From: Flavobacterium aquicola
GTDB taxonomy: Bacteria; Bacteroidota; Bacteroidia; Flavobacteriales; Flavobacteriaceae
Assembly: GCF_003385115.1 (NCBI RefSeq)
Contig: NZ_QUNI01000006.1
Coordinates: 132,986-196,985 of the forward strand
Reading direction: 5' to 3'
Length of the DNA: 64,000 nt
The notes beneath the pieces were generated by a model, which was not told the DNA's origin, ran no database searches, and was given only the letters and a program-made list of their open reading frames with translations. Position 1 is the first letter of the stretch. Every line of letters begins with the position of its first letter. This document shows, piece after piece, positions 48,005 through 55,621 of the stretch. The translations under genes and the position numbers were made by a program.

Positions 48005-48199
48005 TTATGCTTTTATCCAGTTAAAAAATATAGCTAATGTTTTTGCACATACTTCATCTGTTCCCCATGTTGCTAAAGCAAATACCACTGAAAACACAGC
48101 GACAACGATTGTAAGACGCTGCACTTCAGCCCATTCCGGCCAAGTTACATTTGATTTTAATTCTTCAAATGATTCTGATATATAATTAACAACTTTCAT
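48005..48199 (-). CDS. secE: Preprotein translocase subunit SecE
   Basis: From the ATG at 48199, 64 residues: MKVVNYISESFEELKSNVTW with the conserved amphipathic helix ending NVTWPEWAEVQRLT, then one membrane helix (about 29-48, VVAVFSVVFALATWG). This is the short single-helix form of SecE that completes SecYEG. The open frame upstream to 48247 runs through tRNA-Trp and is not coding. It lies 18 nt after tRNA-Trp and 9 nt before nusG. Confidence 0.95.
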   Translation of the reverse strand: MKVVNYISESFEELKSNVTWPEWAEVQRLTIVVAVFSVVFALATWGTDEVCAKTLAIFFNWIKA

Positions 48200-48217
48200 A
48201 GTGATTAGTTTATTTTG

Positions 48218-48288
48218 CACGGGCGGAGGGATTCGAACCCCCATCAACGGTTTTGGAGACCGCTATTCTACCCTTGAACTACGCCCGT
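48218..48288 (-). tRNA. tRNA-Trp (anticodon CCA)
   Basis: On the minus strand, ACGGGCG/CGCCCGT forms the acceptor stem with discriminator G. The anticodon stem GCGGT/ACCGT encloses CTCCAAA with anticodon CCA. It is located between tuf and secE, a widely conserved arrangement, and is probably co-transcribed with secE-nusG. Confidence 0.96.
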
Positions 48289-48295
48289 AGTTAAT

Positions 48296-48328
48296 AAAAA
48301 CCAGTGTCATCAAAACGACACTGGTTTT
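48296..48328 (-). terminator. Intrinsic terminator of tuf
   Basis: AAAACCAGTGTC (48297-48308) pairs with GACACTGGTTTT (48317-48328). The minus strand runs on into T-rich DNA before tRNA-Trp. Confidence 0.8.
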
Positions 48329-48343
48329 GGTATTTATATAGTA

Positions 48344-49531
48344 TTAAGCTACAATTTCAGTTACCTGACCTGCACCTACAGTTCTACCACCTTCACGGAT
48401 AGCGAAACGTAAACCTACGCTCATTGCGATTGGGCTTAACAAAGCAACATTAATAGTTAAGTTGTCACCTGGCATTACCATCTCTACACCTTCTGGTAAA
48501 GTAATAACTCCTGTTACGTCAGTTGTACGAACGTAGAACTGTGGACGGTAGTTATTATGGAATGGAGTGTGACGTCCACCTTCTTCTTTTTTCAAGATAT
48601 ATACCTCAGCTTTGAAAGTTGCGTGTGGTTTAACAGATCCTGGCTTAATGATAACCATTCCTCTTTTGATAGATTCTTTATCAATACCTCTTAACAATAA
48701 ACCTACGTTATCTCCAGCTTCACCTCTATCAAGGATTTTACGGAACATCTCAACTCCAGTAATAGTAGAAGTTAATTTTTCAGCTCCCATACCAATGATT
48801 TCAACAGCATCTCCTGTATTAGCAATACCAGTTTCGATACGACCTGTAGCAACAGTTCCACGACCAGTAATTGTAAATACATCCTCAACTGGCATCAAGA
48901 ATGGTTTCTCAGTATCACGGATTGGCTCTTCGATCCAAGAATCTACAGCATCCATTAATTCAAGAATTTTAGGAACCCAAGCAGCATCATTATTCAATCC
49001 ACCTAAAGCAGAACCTTGAATAACCGGACAGTTGTCACCATCATATTCGTAGAAAGACAATAAGTCTCTGATTTCCATTTCAACAAGCTCTAAAAGCTCA
49101 GCATCATCAACCATATCCACTTTGTTCATAAAAACTACCATTCTAGGAATACCAACCTGGCGTCCTAAAAGGATGTGCTCACGAGTTTGTGGCATTGGTC
49201 CGTCAGTTGCAGCTACAACAAGGATAGCACCGTCCATTTGAGCAGCACCAGTAACCATGTTTTTTACGTAATCCGCGTGACCTGGACAGTCAACGTGTGC
49301 GTAGTGACGGTTAGCAGTTTCGTACTCAACGTGTGATGTATTAATTGTAATACCTCTTTCTTTTTCTTCAGGAGCATTATCAATTTGATCAAATGATTTT
49401 GCTTGACAGTAACCAGCATCAGATAACACTTTTGTGATTGCTGCTGTTAAAGTAGTTTTACCGTGATCTACGTGTCCGATCGTACCAATATTTAAGTGCG
49501 GTTTCGAACGGTTAAAGGTTTCTTTTGCCAT
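48344..49531 (-). CDS. tuf: Elongation factor Tu
   Basis: A 395-residue GTPase that delivers aminoacyl-tRNA to the ribosome. It begins [21 protein letters not shown]1 is GHVDHGKTT (about 19-27), G3 [12 protein letters not shown] (about 81-92), G4 NKVD (about 136-139). Switch I contains [14 protein letters not shown]. Domains 2 and 3 follow, ending [15 protein letters not shown]. It is the first protein gene after the three-tRNA run, so it is probably transcribed from the promoter near 49978-50006 and stops at the terminator before tRNA-Trp. Confidence 0.99.
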   Translation of the reverse strand: MAKETFNRSKPHLNIGTIGHVDHGKTTLTAAITKVLSDAGYCQAKSFDQIDNAPEEKERGITINTSHVEYETANRHYAHVDCPGHADYVKNMVTGAAQMDGAILVVAATDGPMPQTREHILLGRQVGIPRMVVFMNKVDMVDDAELLELVEMEIRDLLSFYEYDGDNCPVIQGSALGGLNNDAAWVPKILELMDAVDSWIEEPIRDTEKPFLMPVEDVFTITGRGTVATGRIETGIANTGDAVEIIGMGAEKLTSTITGVEMFRKILDRGEAGDNVGLLLRGIDKESIKRGMVIIKPGSVKPHATFKAEVYILKKEEGGRHTPFHNNYRPQFYVRTTDVTGVITLPEGVEMVMPGDNLTINVALLSPIAMSVGLRFAIREGGRTVGAGQVTEIVA

Positions 49532-49585
49532 TTTACTTAATTTTTAATCTAGTTTATATATTTATTTCAATTTCCTACTTACTTG

Positions 49586-49657
49586 AGCCAACTACGGGAA
49601 TTGAACCCGTGACCTCTTCCTTACCAAGGAAGCACTCTACCCCTGAGCTAAGTCGGC
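49586..49657 (-). tRNA. tRNA-Thr (anticodon GGT)
   Basis: Acceptor GCCGACT/AGTTGGC with discriminator T; anticodon stem CTTCC/GGAAG, loop TTGGTAA, anticodon GGT. It lies 54 nt before the tuf start codon in the same direction. Confidence 0.96.
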
Positions 49658-49718
49658 AGAATCCTTGTTAAGGATTTTACAATTTTCAATTTAGAATTCT
49701 AAATCTCAAATTATTTGG

Positions 49719-49799
49719 TGGGGAGAGCAGGATTCGAACCTGCGAAGTTCACACAGCAGATTTACAGTCTGCCCTCGTTGGCCGCTTGAGTATCTCCCC
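49719..49799 (-). tRNA. tRNA-Tyr (anticodon GTA)
   Basis: Acceptor GGGGAGA/TCTCCCC with discriminator A; anticodon stem GCAGA/TCTGC, loop CTGTAAA, anticodon GTA. It has the long class II variable arm expected for tRNA-Tyr. It lies between two tRNA-Thr genes. Confidence 0.96.
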
Positions 49800-49865
49800 A
49801 TTTTTTTTTATTAAAATTCCAATACTTTAAAGAACGCGTTTCAAATCGAATTTGAAACAAAAAAG

Positions 49866-49939
49866 AGCCGGCGGAGGGACTCGAACCCACGACCTGCTGA
49901 TTACAAATCAGCTGCTCTAGCCAACTGAGCTACGCTGGC
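49866..49939 (-). tRNA. tRNA-Thr (anticodon TGT)
   Basis: Acceptor GCCAGCG/CGCCGGC with discriminator T; anticodon stem GCTGA/TCAGC, loop TTTGTAA, anticodon TGT. Two non-Watson-Crick pairs are visible: A-C in the acceptor stem (position 4) and a T-T pair in the T stem. It is otherwise a normal tRNA and heads the tRNA-tuf unit. Confidence 0.93.
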
Positions 49940-49949
49940 GATTTCAATA

Positions 49950-49977
49950 AAAAAAGTCCGCTATTTCTAACGGACTG
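49950..49977 (-). terminator. Intrinsic terminator of hpf
   Basis: AGTCCG (49955-49960) pairs with CGGACT (49971-49976), with T residues following on the minus strand. It overlaps the start of the tRNA-tuf transcript. Confidence 0.7.
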
Positions 49978-50006
49978 CAAATGTAGATATTTTATCCTTT
50001 AATCAA
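49978..50006 (-). promoter_or_regulatory. Predicted promoter of the tRNA-Thr-Tyr-Thr-tuf unit
   Basis: On the minus strand TTG (50004-50006), an 18-nt spacer and TACATTTG (49978-49985) give a full Bacteroidetes promoter. It sits between the hpf stop and its terminator hairpin, so the transcript would start at the hairpin. Confidence 0.7.
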
Positions 50007-50030
50007 AACATTTTTTGAAAAAAAATTCAA

Positions 50031-50333
50031 TTAAATATGTGTTCTTAACTTTTCTTTACGTTTTACCAGCAATCGCTCTAGAGATTCCGCCGCCTGCTCG
50101 ACTGCTTCCTCAAAGGATTTGCACTGTTTTTCAACCAAAAAATCATCTCCGGGGACATTAATCTTTATCTCAACATTTTTATTTTCCTTTTCACTTGTCT
50201 TTTCTACTTTCAAAAAAACATCTGAAGAGACAACTCTGTCATAATATTTCTCCAATTTATCCATTCTTTCCTGAACGAAATCCACTAGCTTTTTGTCAAC
50301 AGTAAAGTTAACTGCATGAACATTTACCTTCAT
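50031..50333 (-). CDS. hpf: Ribosome hibernation-promoting factor (short HPF/RaiA)
   Basis: From the ATG at 50333 a 100-residue protein starting MKVNVHAVNFTVDKKLVDFV. The fold pattern beta-alpha-beta-beta-beta-alpha is visible, with KLEKYYDRVVSSDVFLKVEK and a C-terminal Lys/Arg-rich tail KRKEKLRTHI. Short HPF/RaiA proteins bind the 30S decoding channel and stabilise inactive ribosomes in stationary phase; this one lacks the long-HPF C-terminal dimerisation domain. It lies 34 nt after the Xer recombinase gene and downstream of rpsU, so the three genes form a small ribosome-related cluster. Confidence 0.92.
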   Translation of the reverse strand: MKVNVHAVNFTVDKKLVDFVQERMDKLEKYYDRVVSSDVFLKVEKTSEKENKNVEIKINVPGDDFLVEKQCKSFEEAVEQAAESLERLLVKRKEKLRTHI

Positions 50334-50367
50334 AATCAATCTATTTAATGGTTAAACATTTTTTGAA

Positions 50368-51267
50368 TTATTTTTTATTTCTAGGATGAGCCTCCTGATA
50401 TACTTTTTTGAGTTCCGACAAACTGCTGTGAGTATACACCTGAGTAGAAGCAAGACTAGAATGTCCTAATAATTCTTTAACTGAATTTAAATCAGCCCCG
50501 TTATTTAATAAGTGAGTCGCAAATGTATGTCTTAATATATGAGGACTTTTTTTTACCTTTTCCGAGACAGCACTAAAGTATGAATTTATTAATCGATACA
50601 CAAAAGAATCACTCAATTTTAACCCTTTTTTTGTAATGAATAAATACTCATCATCATCAATCACATCCAACAGTGAGCGCTCTTTTATATACAGCACCAA
50701 CTGCTCTATTACAACTGGCAAAACAGGCAGAATCCGCTCCTTACCCCTCTTCCCTAACACCTTTATAGTACCGGCCATAAAATTCACATTCGAAAGCTTT
50801 AAATGAATCAGCTCTGCTCTTCGGATTCCGGCAGCATAAAACAATTCCACAATAAGCTTATCCCTCACCTCTTGAAATCCTTCAGGAACAGAATTATTAG
50901 ATAAAGCCTCAACCAATTCTTTTTCCGAAAAAGGAATCTGAAGTTTTTTTTCTGTTTTTAAAGCCCTATGCTTCAACAAAGGATTAACCTGAATTTGTTT
51001 TATTTTTAAAAGAAATTTATAAAAAGCTTTTAGGGAAGCTATTTTTCTATTTACAGTAGTATTAGAGACTCCGTCATCAACAAGCGAAACAATCCAGCTT
51101 CTAATCTGACTGTAATTTACCTGATCAATTACATCCTGATCAAAATTCTCCTTATTAAACACCTCAAAATAGGAGATATCATTTAAATAAGCATTTACCG
51201 TATGAGGGGAATATTTTTTCTCGAGCTGCAGATAATTTCTAAATGCATCTTTATTATTTGTAGTCAT
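50368..51267 (-). CDS. Xer-type tyrosine recombinase
   Basis: A 299-residue XerC/XerD-like recombinase. It has an N-terminal SAM-like core-binding domain (about 5-90: FRNYLQLEKKYSPHTVNAYL) and a C-terminal catalytic domain. Active-site residues are Arg149 (GIRRAEL), Lys173 (GKRGKER), His243 and Arg246 (HILRHTFATHLL), His269 (LGHSS) and the Tyr278 nucleophile (QVYTHSS). All are present, so the enzyme should be active. It probably resolves chromosome dimers at dif. It starts directly after the rpsU terminator T run, and hpf follows after 34 nt. Confidence 0.93.
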   Translation of the reverse strand: MTTNNKDAFRNYLQLEKKYSPHTVNAYLNDISYFEVFNKENFDQDVIDQVNYSQIRSWIVSLVDDGVSNTTVNRKIASLKAFYKFLLKIKQIQVNPLLKHRALKTEKKLQIPFSEKELVEALSNNSVPEGFQEVRDKLIVELFYAAGIRRAELIHLKLSNVNFMAGTIKVLGKRGKERILPVLPVVIEQLVLYIKERSLLDVIDDDEYLFITKKGLKLSDSFVYRLINSYFSAVSEKVKKSPHILRHTFATHLLNNGADLNSVKELLGHSSLASTQVYTHSSLSELKKVYQEAHPRNKK

Positions 51268-51314
51268 AAAAAAACCGTTAGCATCAAAGTTAAGAAACTT
51301 TAATTACTAACGGT
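51268..51314 (-). terminator. Intrinsic terminator of rpsU
   Basis: ACCGTTAG pairs with CTAACGGT (51307-51314 with 51274-51281), followed on the minus strand by seven T residues that end at the recombinase ATG. Confidence 0.75.
51285..51292 (-). promoter_or_regulatory. Predicted promoter element of the Xer gene, inside the rpsU terminator loop
   Basis: On the minus strand TAACTTTG matches TAnnTTTG. It is inside the loop of the rpsU terminator and 17 nt upstream of the ATG at 51267, so the leader would be about ten bases. Confidence 0.45.
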
Positions 51315-51340
51315 AATTTATTTTAAAATGCAGTGAAGTA

Positions 51341-51538
51341 TTAGATATTCTCGATACTATCTCTTAATCCTTGGATATAAGCTGCTTTTTGGAATTTCAT
51401 TCTATTTGTAACTGACGGCTTAATAAAAGCAGTACGCGCTCTTAATTGTCTTACAGTTCCAGTTTTATCGAATTTTCTTTTGTAGCGCTTAAGTGCTCTA
51501 TCGATATTTTCTCCGTCTTTAATTGGTATAATTAACAT
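51341..51538 (-). CDS. rpsU: 30S ribosomal protein bS21
   Basis: From the ATG at 51538, 65 residues: MLIIPIKDGENIDRALKRYK, then KTGTVRQLRARTAFIKPSVT, all conserved bS21 sequence. In Flavobacteriia bS21 sits near the 16S 3' end and takes part in hiding the anti-Shine-Dalgarno. The start is fixed by a strong Shine-Dalgarno at 51545-51556; the longer frame to 51580 would begin upstream of the predicted transcript start. It is transcribed alone, with a promoter 30 nt upstream of the ATG and a terminator just before the Xer gene. Confidence 0.96.
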   Translation of the reverse strand: MLIIPIKDGENIDRALKRYKRKFDKTGTVRQLRARTAFIKPSVTNRMKFQKAAYIQGLRDSIENI

Positions 51539-51544
51539 AATTTT

Positions 51545-51556
51545 ATCACCCCCTTT
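51545..51556 (-). promoter_or_regulatory. Exceptionally strong Shine-Dalgarno of rpsU
   Basis: On the minus strand AAAGGGGGTGAT lies six bases before the rpsU ATG. It pairs with the usual 16S 3' tail (GATCACCTCCTTT) over 12 positions with one G-T wobble. Other genes in this window lack such sites. It fits published proposals that bS21 regulates its own translation in Flavobacterium. Confidence 0.85.
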
Positions 51557-51567
51557 CGTTAAGTGCG

Positions 51568-51575
51568 CAAAATTA
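51568..51575 (-). promoter_or_regulatory. Predicted promoter element of rpsU
   Basis: On the minus strand TAATTTTG matches TAnnTTTG, 29 nt upstream of the ATG, giving a leader of about 20-25 bases that contains the Shine-Dalgarno. Confidence 0.6.
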
Positions 51576-51658
51576 AACATTATTTTGAAACTAGAGCATT
51601 TTATTTTACTTTTTTTGAATTCATTTTAATAACGGGTATAAATCAAAATTTTCTTGGT

Positions 51659-51780
51659 CACGCGTGAAGGATGGAAGCAAGTTACCGAAGTAACGCGGAC
51701 AGCCTGACAGCGTTGAACAAAGGGGCTATATATGCAGCTTGATAAGTAAGCCCCTTTGCTCAACGGGGGCACGCCCAACT
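51659..51780 (+). repeat. Structured intergenic element, copy B
   Basis: Box 1 GGATGGAAGC (51671-51680) is followed by AA and hairpin 1, GTTAC-CGAA-GTAAC (51683-51696). Box 2 GCGGACAGCC (51697-51706) can pair with box 1, with tandem A-G/G-A mismatches. TGAC and hairpin 2 follow: 51713-51728 with 51752-51767, 15 of 16 pairs. It ends next to the acyl-CoA dehydrogenase stop. Copy C has the same plan with different hairpin sequences. Confidence 0.75.
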
Positions 51781-51782
51781 GA

Positions 51783-52925
51783 CTATTTCAGTAAATTTCT
51801 TGATATTACCAGTTTTTGAATCTCAGTAGTTCCTTCACCTATAGTACATAACTTCGAATCTCGATAAAATTTTTCTACAGGATAATCCTTAGTATAACCG
51901 TAACCGCCGTGTATCTGGACAGCATCATTAGCAATTTTTACACAAACCTCAGACGAATACATTTTGGCCATTGCCCCCAATATAGTTACCGGCCTGTGCT
52001 GTTCTTTGAGAAAAGCTGCTTTGTGAAGCAATAATTCTGATGCTTCAATTTCGGTTGCCATATCTGCCAATTTAAAAGAAATTGCCTGAAAATCGGATAT
52101 TGGCTGACCAAACTGATGTCTTTCCTTTGAATATTTTAAAGCTGCTTCATAGGCACCTTTGGCAATTCCTAATGACAAAGCGCCAATTGAAATACGTCCG
52201 CCATCAAGAATCTTCATCGCCTGAACGAATCCCTTCCCTACTTCTCCTAATCTATTAGCGTCTGGAATACGGCAATTATCAAAAATCAATTCAGCAGTTT
52301 CGCTGGCACGCATTCCTAACTTATTTTCTTTTTTACCAGACGTAAATCCTGGCATTCCTTTCTCGAATACAAATGCAGTCATTCCTTTTGAATCACCTTT
52401 CTCACCTGTACGCACAACCACAACAGCTATGTCGCCGGAAATAGCATGAGTAATAAAGTTCTTTGCTCCGTTTACTACCCAAAAATCACCATCCCGAACA
52501 GCAGTTGTATTCATTCCGCCAGCATCGGATCCTGTATTATGTTCTGTTAAACCCCAAGCTCCTATATTTTCGCCTGTGGCTAATTTTGGAATCCATTTTT
52601 TCTTTTGCTCTTCATTTCCAAAAGTTAAAATATGATTCGTACATAATGAATTGTGAGCCGCTACCGACAATCCGATGGAAGGATCGACTTTTGAAATCTC
52701 TTCTATTATCGTAATGTATTCATGATATCCCAATCCAGAACCACCCAATTCAACCGGAACCAAAACACCCATAAATCCCATTTCTCCTAATTTTTTAAAG
52801 AGCTGTACTGGAAAAATTTGCGCTTCGTCCCACTCCATTATGTAAGGTCTTATGTTTTTCTCTGCAAAATCTTTTATAGATTGCGCTATTAAAGACTGTG
52901 TTTCGTTATAATCAAAATTCATCAT
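51783..52925 (-). CDS. Acyl-CoA dehydrogenase
   Basis: A 380-residue FAD-dependent acyl-CoA dehydrogenase for beta-oxidation or branched-chain amino acid catabolism. Recognisable segments are [20 protein letters not shown] (about 56-75), [20 protein letters not shown] (about 121-140, FAD and substrate contacts) and the C-terminal [20 protein letters not shown] with [14 protein letters not shown], which contains the FAD adenine and catalytic-base region. Chain-length specificity cannot be read. It is 15 nt downstream of the HhH gene on the same strand. Two adjacent ATGs at 52925 and 52922 are possible starts. Confidence 0.93.
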   Translation of the reverse strand: MMNFDYNETQSLIAQSIKDFAEKNIRPYIMEWDEAQIFPVQLFKKLGEMGFMGVLVPVELGGSGLGYHEYITIIEEISKVDPSIGLSVAAHNSLCTNHILTFGNEEQKKKWIPKLATGENIGAWGLTEHNTGSDAGGMNTTAVRDGDFWVVNGAKNFITHAISGDIAVVVVRTGEKGDSKGMTAFVFEKGMPGFTSGKKENKLGMRASETAELIFDNCRIPDANRLGEVGKGFVQAMKILDGGRISIGALSLGIAKGAYEAALKYSKERHQFGQPISDFQAISFKLADMATEIEASELLLHKAAFLKEQHRPVTILGAMAKMYSSEVCVKIANDAVQIHGGYGYTKDYPVEKFYRDSKLCTIGEGTTEIQKLVISRNLLK

Positions 52926-52940
52926 AAAATATCATTAATA

Positions 52941-53825
52941 TTAAAAGCTCAAATATAAACTAATAAAATTTGCTTTTTCAACAGGAAAGCTGTTAATTTT
53001 TATCAAATCCTCAATATTTTTAAAATCACCATTCATGCTTCGGTATTTCACAATCTGCCGTGCTAAATCCTGTTTGAAATAATAAAACTGTGAAAGTTCC
53101 TTTAAAGAAGCGTTATTAATGTCTATTTTTTTCAAGCTGGGCATTTTGATAACCGCAAAATGTTTATTTAAATTCAAGATTACCTCTGGCGATAATCCCC
53201 AAACCTCCTTTAGCTGTTCCATCGAAACAAAGCCTCCTAATTTTTCTTTCTGAGTTAAAATCCGAAGTGAAATTGCCTCACCAATACCGCTTATCTTAAT
53301 CAAATCTTCTTGTACAGCCTGATTAATATCGATAATTGTTATTTTTTCTTTTTTAGCAAAAGCCGAATTCGAAGCATACTTATATTCTTTGGAATCTTTT
53401 TTATGATTTACCCAATCCGGGAATTTAAAAAAGGGAGTCATCACATTTAATAATGAATCAGATACTTTTGTTACGTCTTGAAATTCTTTGGCAGAATTAA
53501 CAAACTTATTCCGTTTTCTAAAAGCTAAAAGCCTATCAATTTCTACTACAGACATACCTAATTTGTACCCCTTATAATCAGAAATAAAATTTGGGTTAAA
53601 AGGATACATTACCTGTCTTTCATTGGATTTTATCAATTTTAATGAGTCGACTTCTGTCTGTAAAGCCAACCACTTCTGTTTATCCGGACTATTTTCTTTG
53701 AATGAATTAAAATCAACAAAAAAATAAACCAATTGCAAAATAATAATGATAGCAAAAAGCGAAAAAATTCCAATCCGCTGCTGCTTAGTAAATTTTAAAA
53801 ATACAATTTGCTGTCTAAAATTCAT
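52941..53825 (-). CDS. Helix-hairpin-helix (ComEA-like) protein
   Basis: A 294-residue protein with an N-terminal membrane anchor (about 17-35, IGIFSLFAIIIILQLVYFF) and at least two helix-hairpin-helix units: IDINQAVQEDLIKISGIGEA (about 160-179) and IDINNASLKELSQFYYFKQD (about 231-250), both with the INxA-LxxLxGI pattern of ComEA-type DNA-binding proteins. It is therefore a membrane-tethered protein with possible DNA-binding activity, perhaps in DNA uptake. It precedes the acyl-CoA dehydrogenase gene by 15 nt. Confidence 0.85.
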   Translation of the reverse strand: MNFRQQIVFLKFTKQQRIGIFSLFAIIIILQLVYFFVDFNSFKENSPDKQKWLALQTEVDSLKLIKSNERQVMYPFNPNFISDYKGYKLGMSVVEIDRLLAFRKRNKFVNSAKEFQDVTKVSDSLLNVMTPFFKFPDWVNHKKDSKEYKYASNSAFAKKEKITIIDINQAVQEDLIKISGIGEAISLRILTQKEKLGGFVSMEQLKEVWGLSPEVILNLNKHFAVIKMPSLKKIDINNASLKELSQFYYFKQDLARQIVKYRSMNGDFKNIEDLIKINSFPVEKANFISLYLSF

Positions 53826-54031
53826 ATCATAAATATCCTTTAGTTTCTTTTTAATTATAAAGTAAGATAAAGAAAATCATTTTATTAAGAAAAATATCAA
53901 ACTGCACCTTTTTTAATAATTATTTATTTCATCTTTAAATAAAATTCAACTAACTTATATTCAATGTTTTAACAAAATTTCACATGATTTTAAGTTAAAT
54001 ATTAAAGTTTTTATAACTTAAAAGAGAATAA

Positions 54032-54065
54032 TTGTTTTTATTTTTTATAAAAAACGATACATTTG
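54032..54065 (+). promoter_or_regulatory. Predicted promoter of the amino acid permease
   Basis: TTG at 54032-54034 and TACATTTG at 54058-54065 are separated by 23 nt, at the long end of the accepted spacing. The permease ATG is 34 nt downstream. Confidence 0.5.
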
Positions 54066-54098
54066 GAACTTAATAAAAATTAACCAATATATTATAGT

Positions 54099-55550
54099 AT
54101 GTCAATTTGGAAAACTAAACCACTTTCGGTATTGCTTGATGAAGCATCCGAATCTGAAAAAGGCTTAAAAAGAACCTTATCTTCACGATCGCTTGTTGCT
54201 TTGGGAGTTGGTGCCATTATTGGAGCCGGATTATTCTCGTTAACAGGTATTGCAGCTGCAGAACATGCTGGACCAGCAGTTACTTTATCTTTTATTTTAG
54301 CAGCCGTTGGATGTGCATTTGCAGGTCTTTGCTATGCGGAATTCGCTTCAATGATTCCCGTAGCAGGAAGCGCCTACACTTACTCGTATGCTACAATGGG
54401 TGAATTTATGGCTTGGATTATTGGTTGGGATTTAGTTTTAGAATACGCTTTAGGAGCAGCAACGGTCGGCGTAAGCTGGTCACGTTATCTACTCGAGTTA
54501 TTGAACAAATATGGCATACATCTCCCCCATGAATTTATATGCTCACCTTGGGAAACACTAAAACTAAGTGATGGTACAATAGTTGAAGGCGGTATTATAA
54601 ACGTGCCAGCTATCTTCATAGTATCAATGCTTTCTTTATTATTAATTAGAGGAACAAAGGAATCTGCTTCATTGAACAACTTCTTAGTTGTTGTAAAAGT
54701 AGCTGTAGTTGTTATTTTCATCGTTTTAGGATGGAGTTTTATTGACACTGCAAACTATACTCCATATATCCCAGAAAACACAGGAGTTTTTGGAGAATTT
54801 GGATGGAGTGGTATTGCTGCCGGTGCAGGAACTGTATTTTTTGCCTTCATTGGTTTTGACGCTGTATCTACTGCAGCCCAAGAAGCAAAAGACCCTCAAA
54901 AAGGAATGCCAATTGGTATTTTAGGATCATTAATAATCTGTACTTTATTATATGTACTTTTTGCTCACGTAATGACTGGTTTAGTAAACTATAAAGAATT
55001 TGCTGGTGATGCGAAACCTGCAGCTACTGCTTTTGCAAAAACAGGATATGACTTTTTACAAACTGGATTAATCGTTGCTATCTTAGCCGGTTATACTTCA
55101 GTAATGCTAGTAATGCTTATGGGACAAAGCCGTGTGTTTTATACTATGAGTAAAGATGGTTTACTACCTCCATTTTTCAGCTCTATTCATGCTAAATTCC
55201 GTACTCCATGGAAAACTAATCTTTTCTTTTTGGTTTTTGTAAGTATATTTGCAGGTCTTGTTCCTGTAAGTGATTTAGGTCACATGGTAAGTATTGGAAC
55301 TTTATTAGCTTTCGTCTTAGTTTGTATCGGCGTTATGGTTATGCGTAAAAAAATGCCAGATGCTCCAAGATCATTTAGAACCCCACTAGTTCCGTTTGTT
55401 CCAATTGCTGGAATTATAATCTGTTTGGCATTAATGTATTCATTGCCTAACGAAAGCTGGATTAGACTTGTTGTCTGGATGGCTTTAGGAGTTGCAATCT
55501 ACTTCTTATATGGTAAGAAAAACAGTAAATTGAACAATACAGAAAATTAA
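54099..55550 (+). CDS. APC family amino acid permease (cationic amino acid transporter-like)
   Basis: A 483-residue integral membrane protein with about 12 predicted helices. The N-terminal SLVALGVGAIIGAGLFSLTG (APC signature) and AGPAVTLSFILAAVGCAFAG lead into the typical CYAEFASMIPVAGSAYTYSY segment. FFAFIGFDAVSTAAQEAKDP is characteristic of the cationic amino acid transporter/YfnA group. It is an inner-membrane transporter; substrate is not determinable. It lies divergent from the HhH gene and is closed by a strong terminator. Confidence 0.9.
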   Translation: MSIWKTKPLSVLLDEASESEKGLKRTLSSRSLVALGVGAIIGAGLFSLTGIAAAEHAGPAVTLSFILAAVGCAFAGLCYAEFASMIPVAGSAYTYSYATMGEFMAWIIGWDLVLEYALGAATVGVSWSRYLLELLNKYGIHLPHEFICSPWETLKLSDGTIVEGGIINVPAIFIVSMLSLLLIRGTKESASLNNFLVVVKVAVVVIFIVLGWSFIDTANYTPYIPENTGVFGEFGWSGIAAGAGTVFFAFIGFDAVSTAAQEAKDPQKGMPIGILGSLIICTLLYVLFAHVMTGLVNYKEFAGDAKPAATAFAKTGYDFLQTGLIVAILAGYTSVMLVMLMGQSRVFYTMSKDGLLPPFFSSIHAKFRTPWKTNLFFLVFVSIFAGLVPVSDLGHMVSIGTLLAFVLVCIGVMVMRKKMPDAPRSFRTPLVPFVPIAGIIICLALMYSLPNESWIRLVVWMALGVAIYFLYGKKNSKLNNTEN

Positions 55551-55565
55551 TTTTTCTGGAAAATA

Positions 55566-55611
55566 AAAAAGGGATTTTAAAGCAGTTAAACTTTAAAATC
55601 CCTTTTTTTTT
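55566..55611. terminator. Bidirectional terminator after the permease
   Basis: AAAAAGGGATTTTAAAG pairs with CTTTAAAATCCCTTTTT around a short loop, with A/T tracts at both ends. It serves convergent genes. Confidence 0.85.
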
Positions 55612-55621
55612 ATATTTAATT

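Noticed and set aside
48200..48247. Longer SecE reading frame
   Set aside because: It runs through tRNA-Trp; the ATG at 48199 gives the normal SecE start.
51539..51580. Longer bS21 N-terminus
   Set aside because: It would start upstream of the predicted transcript start, and the Shine-Dalgarno points to 51538.
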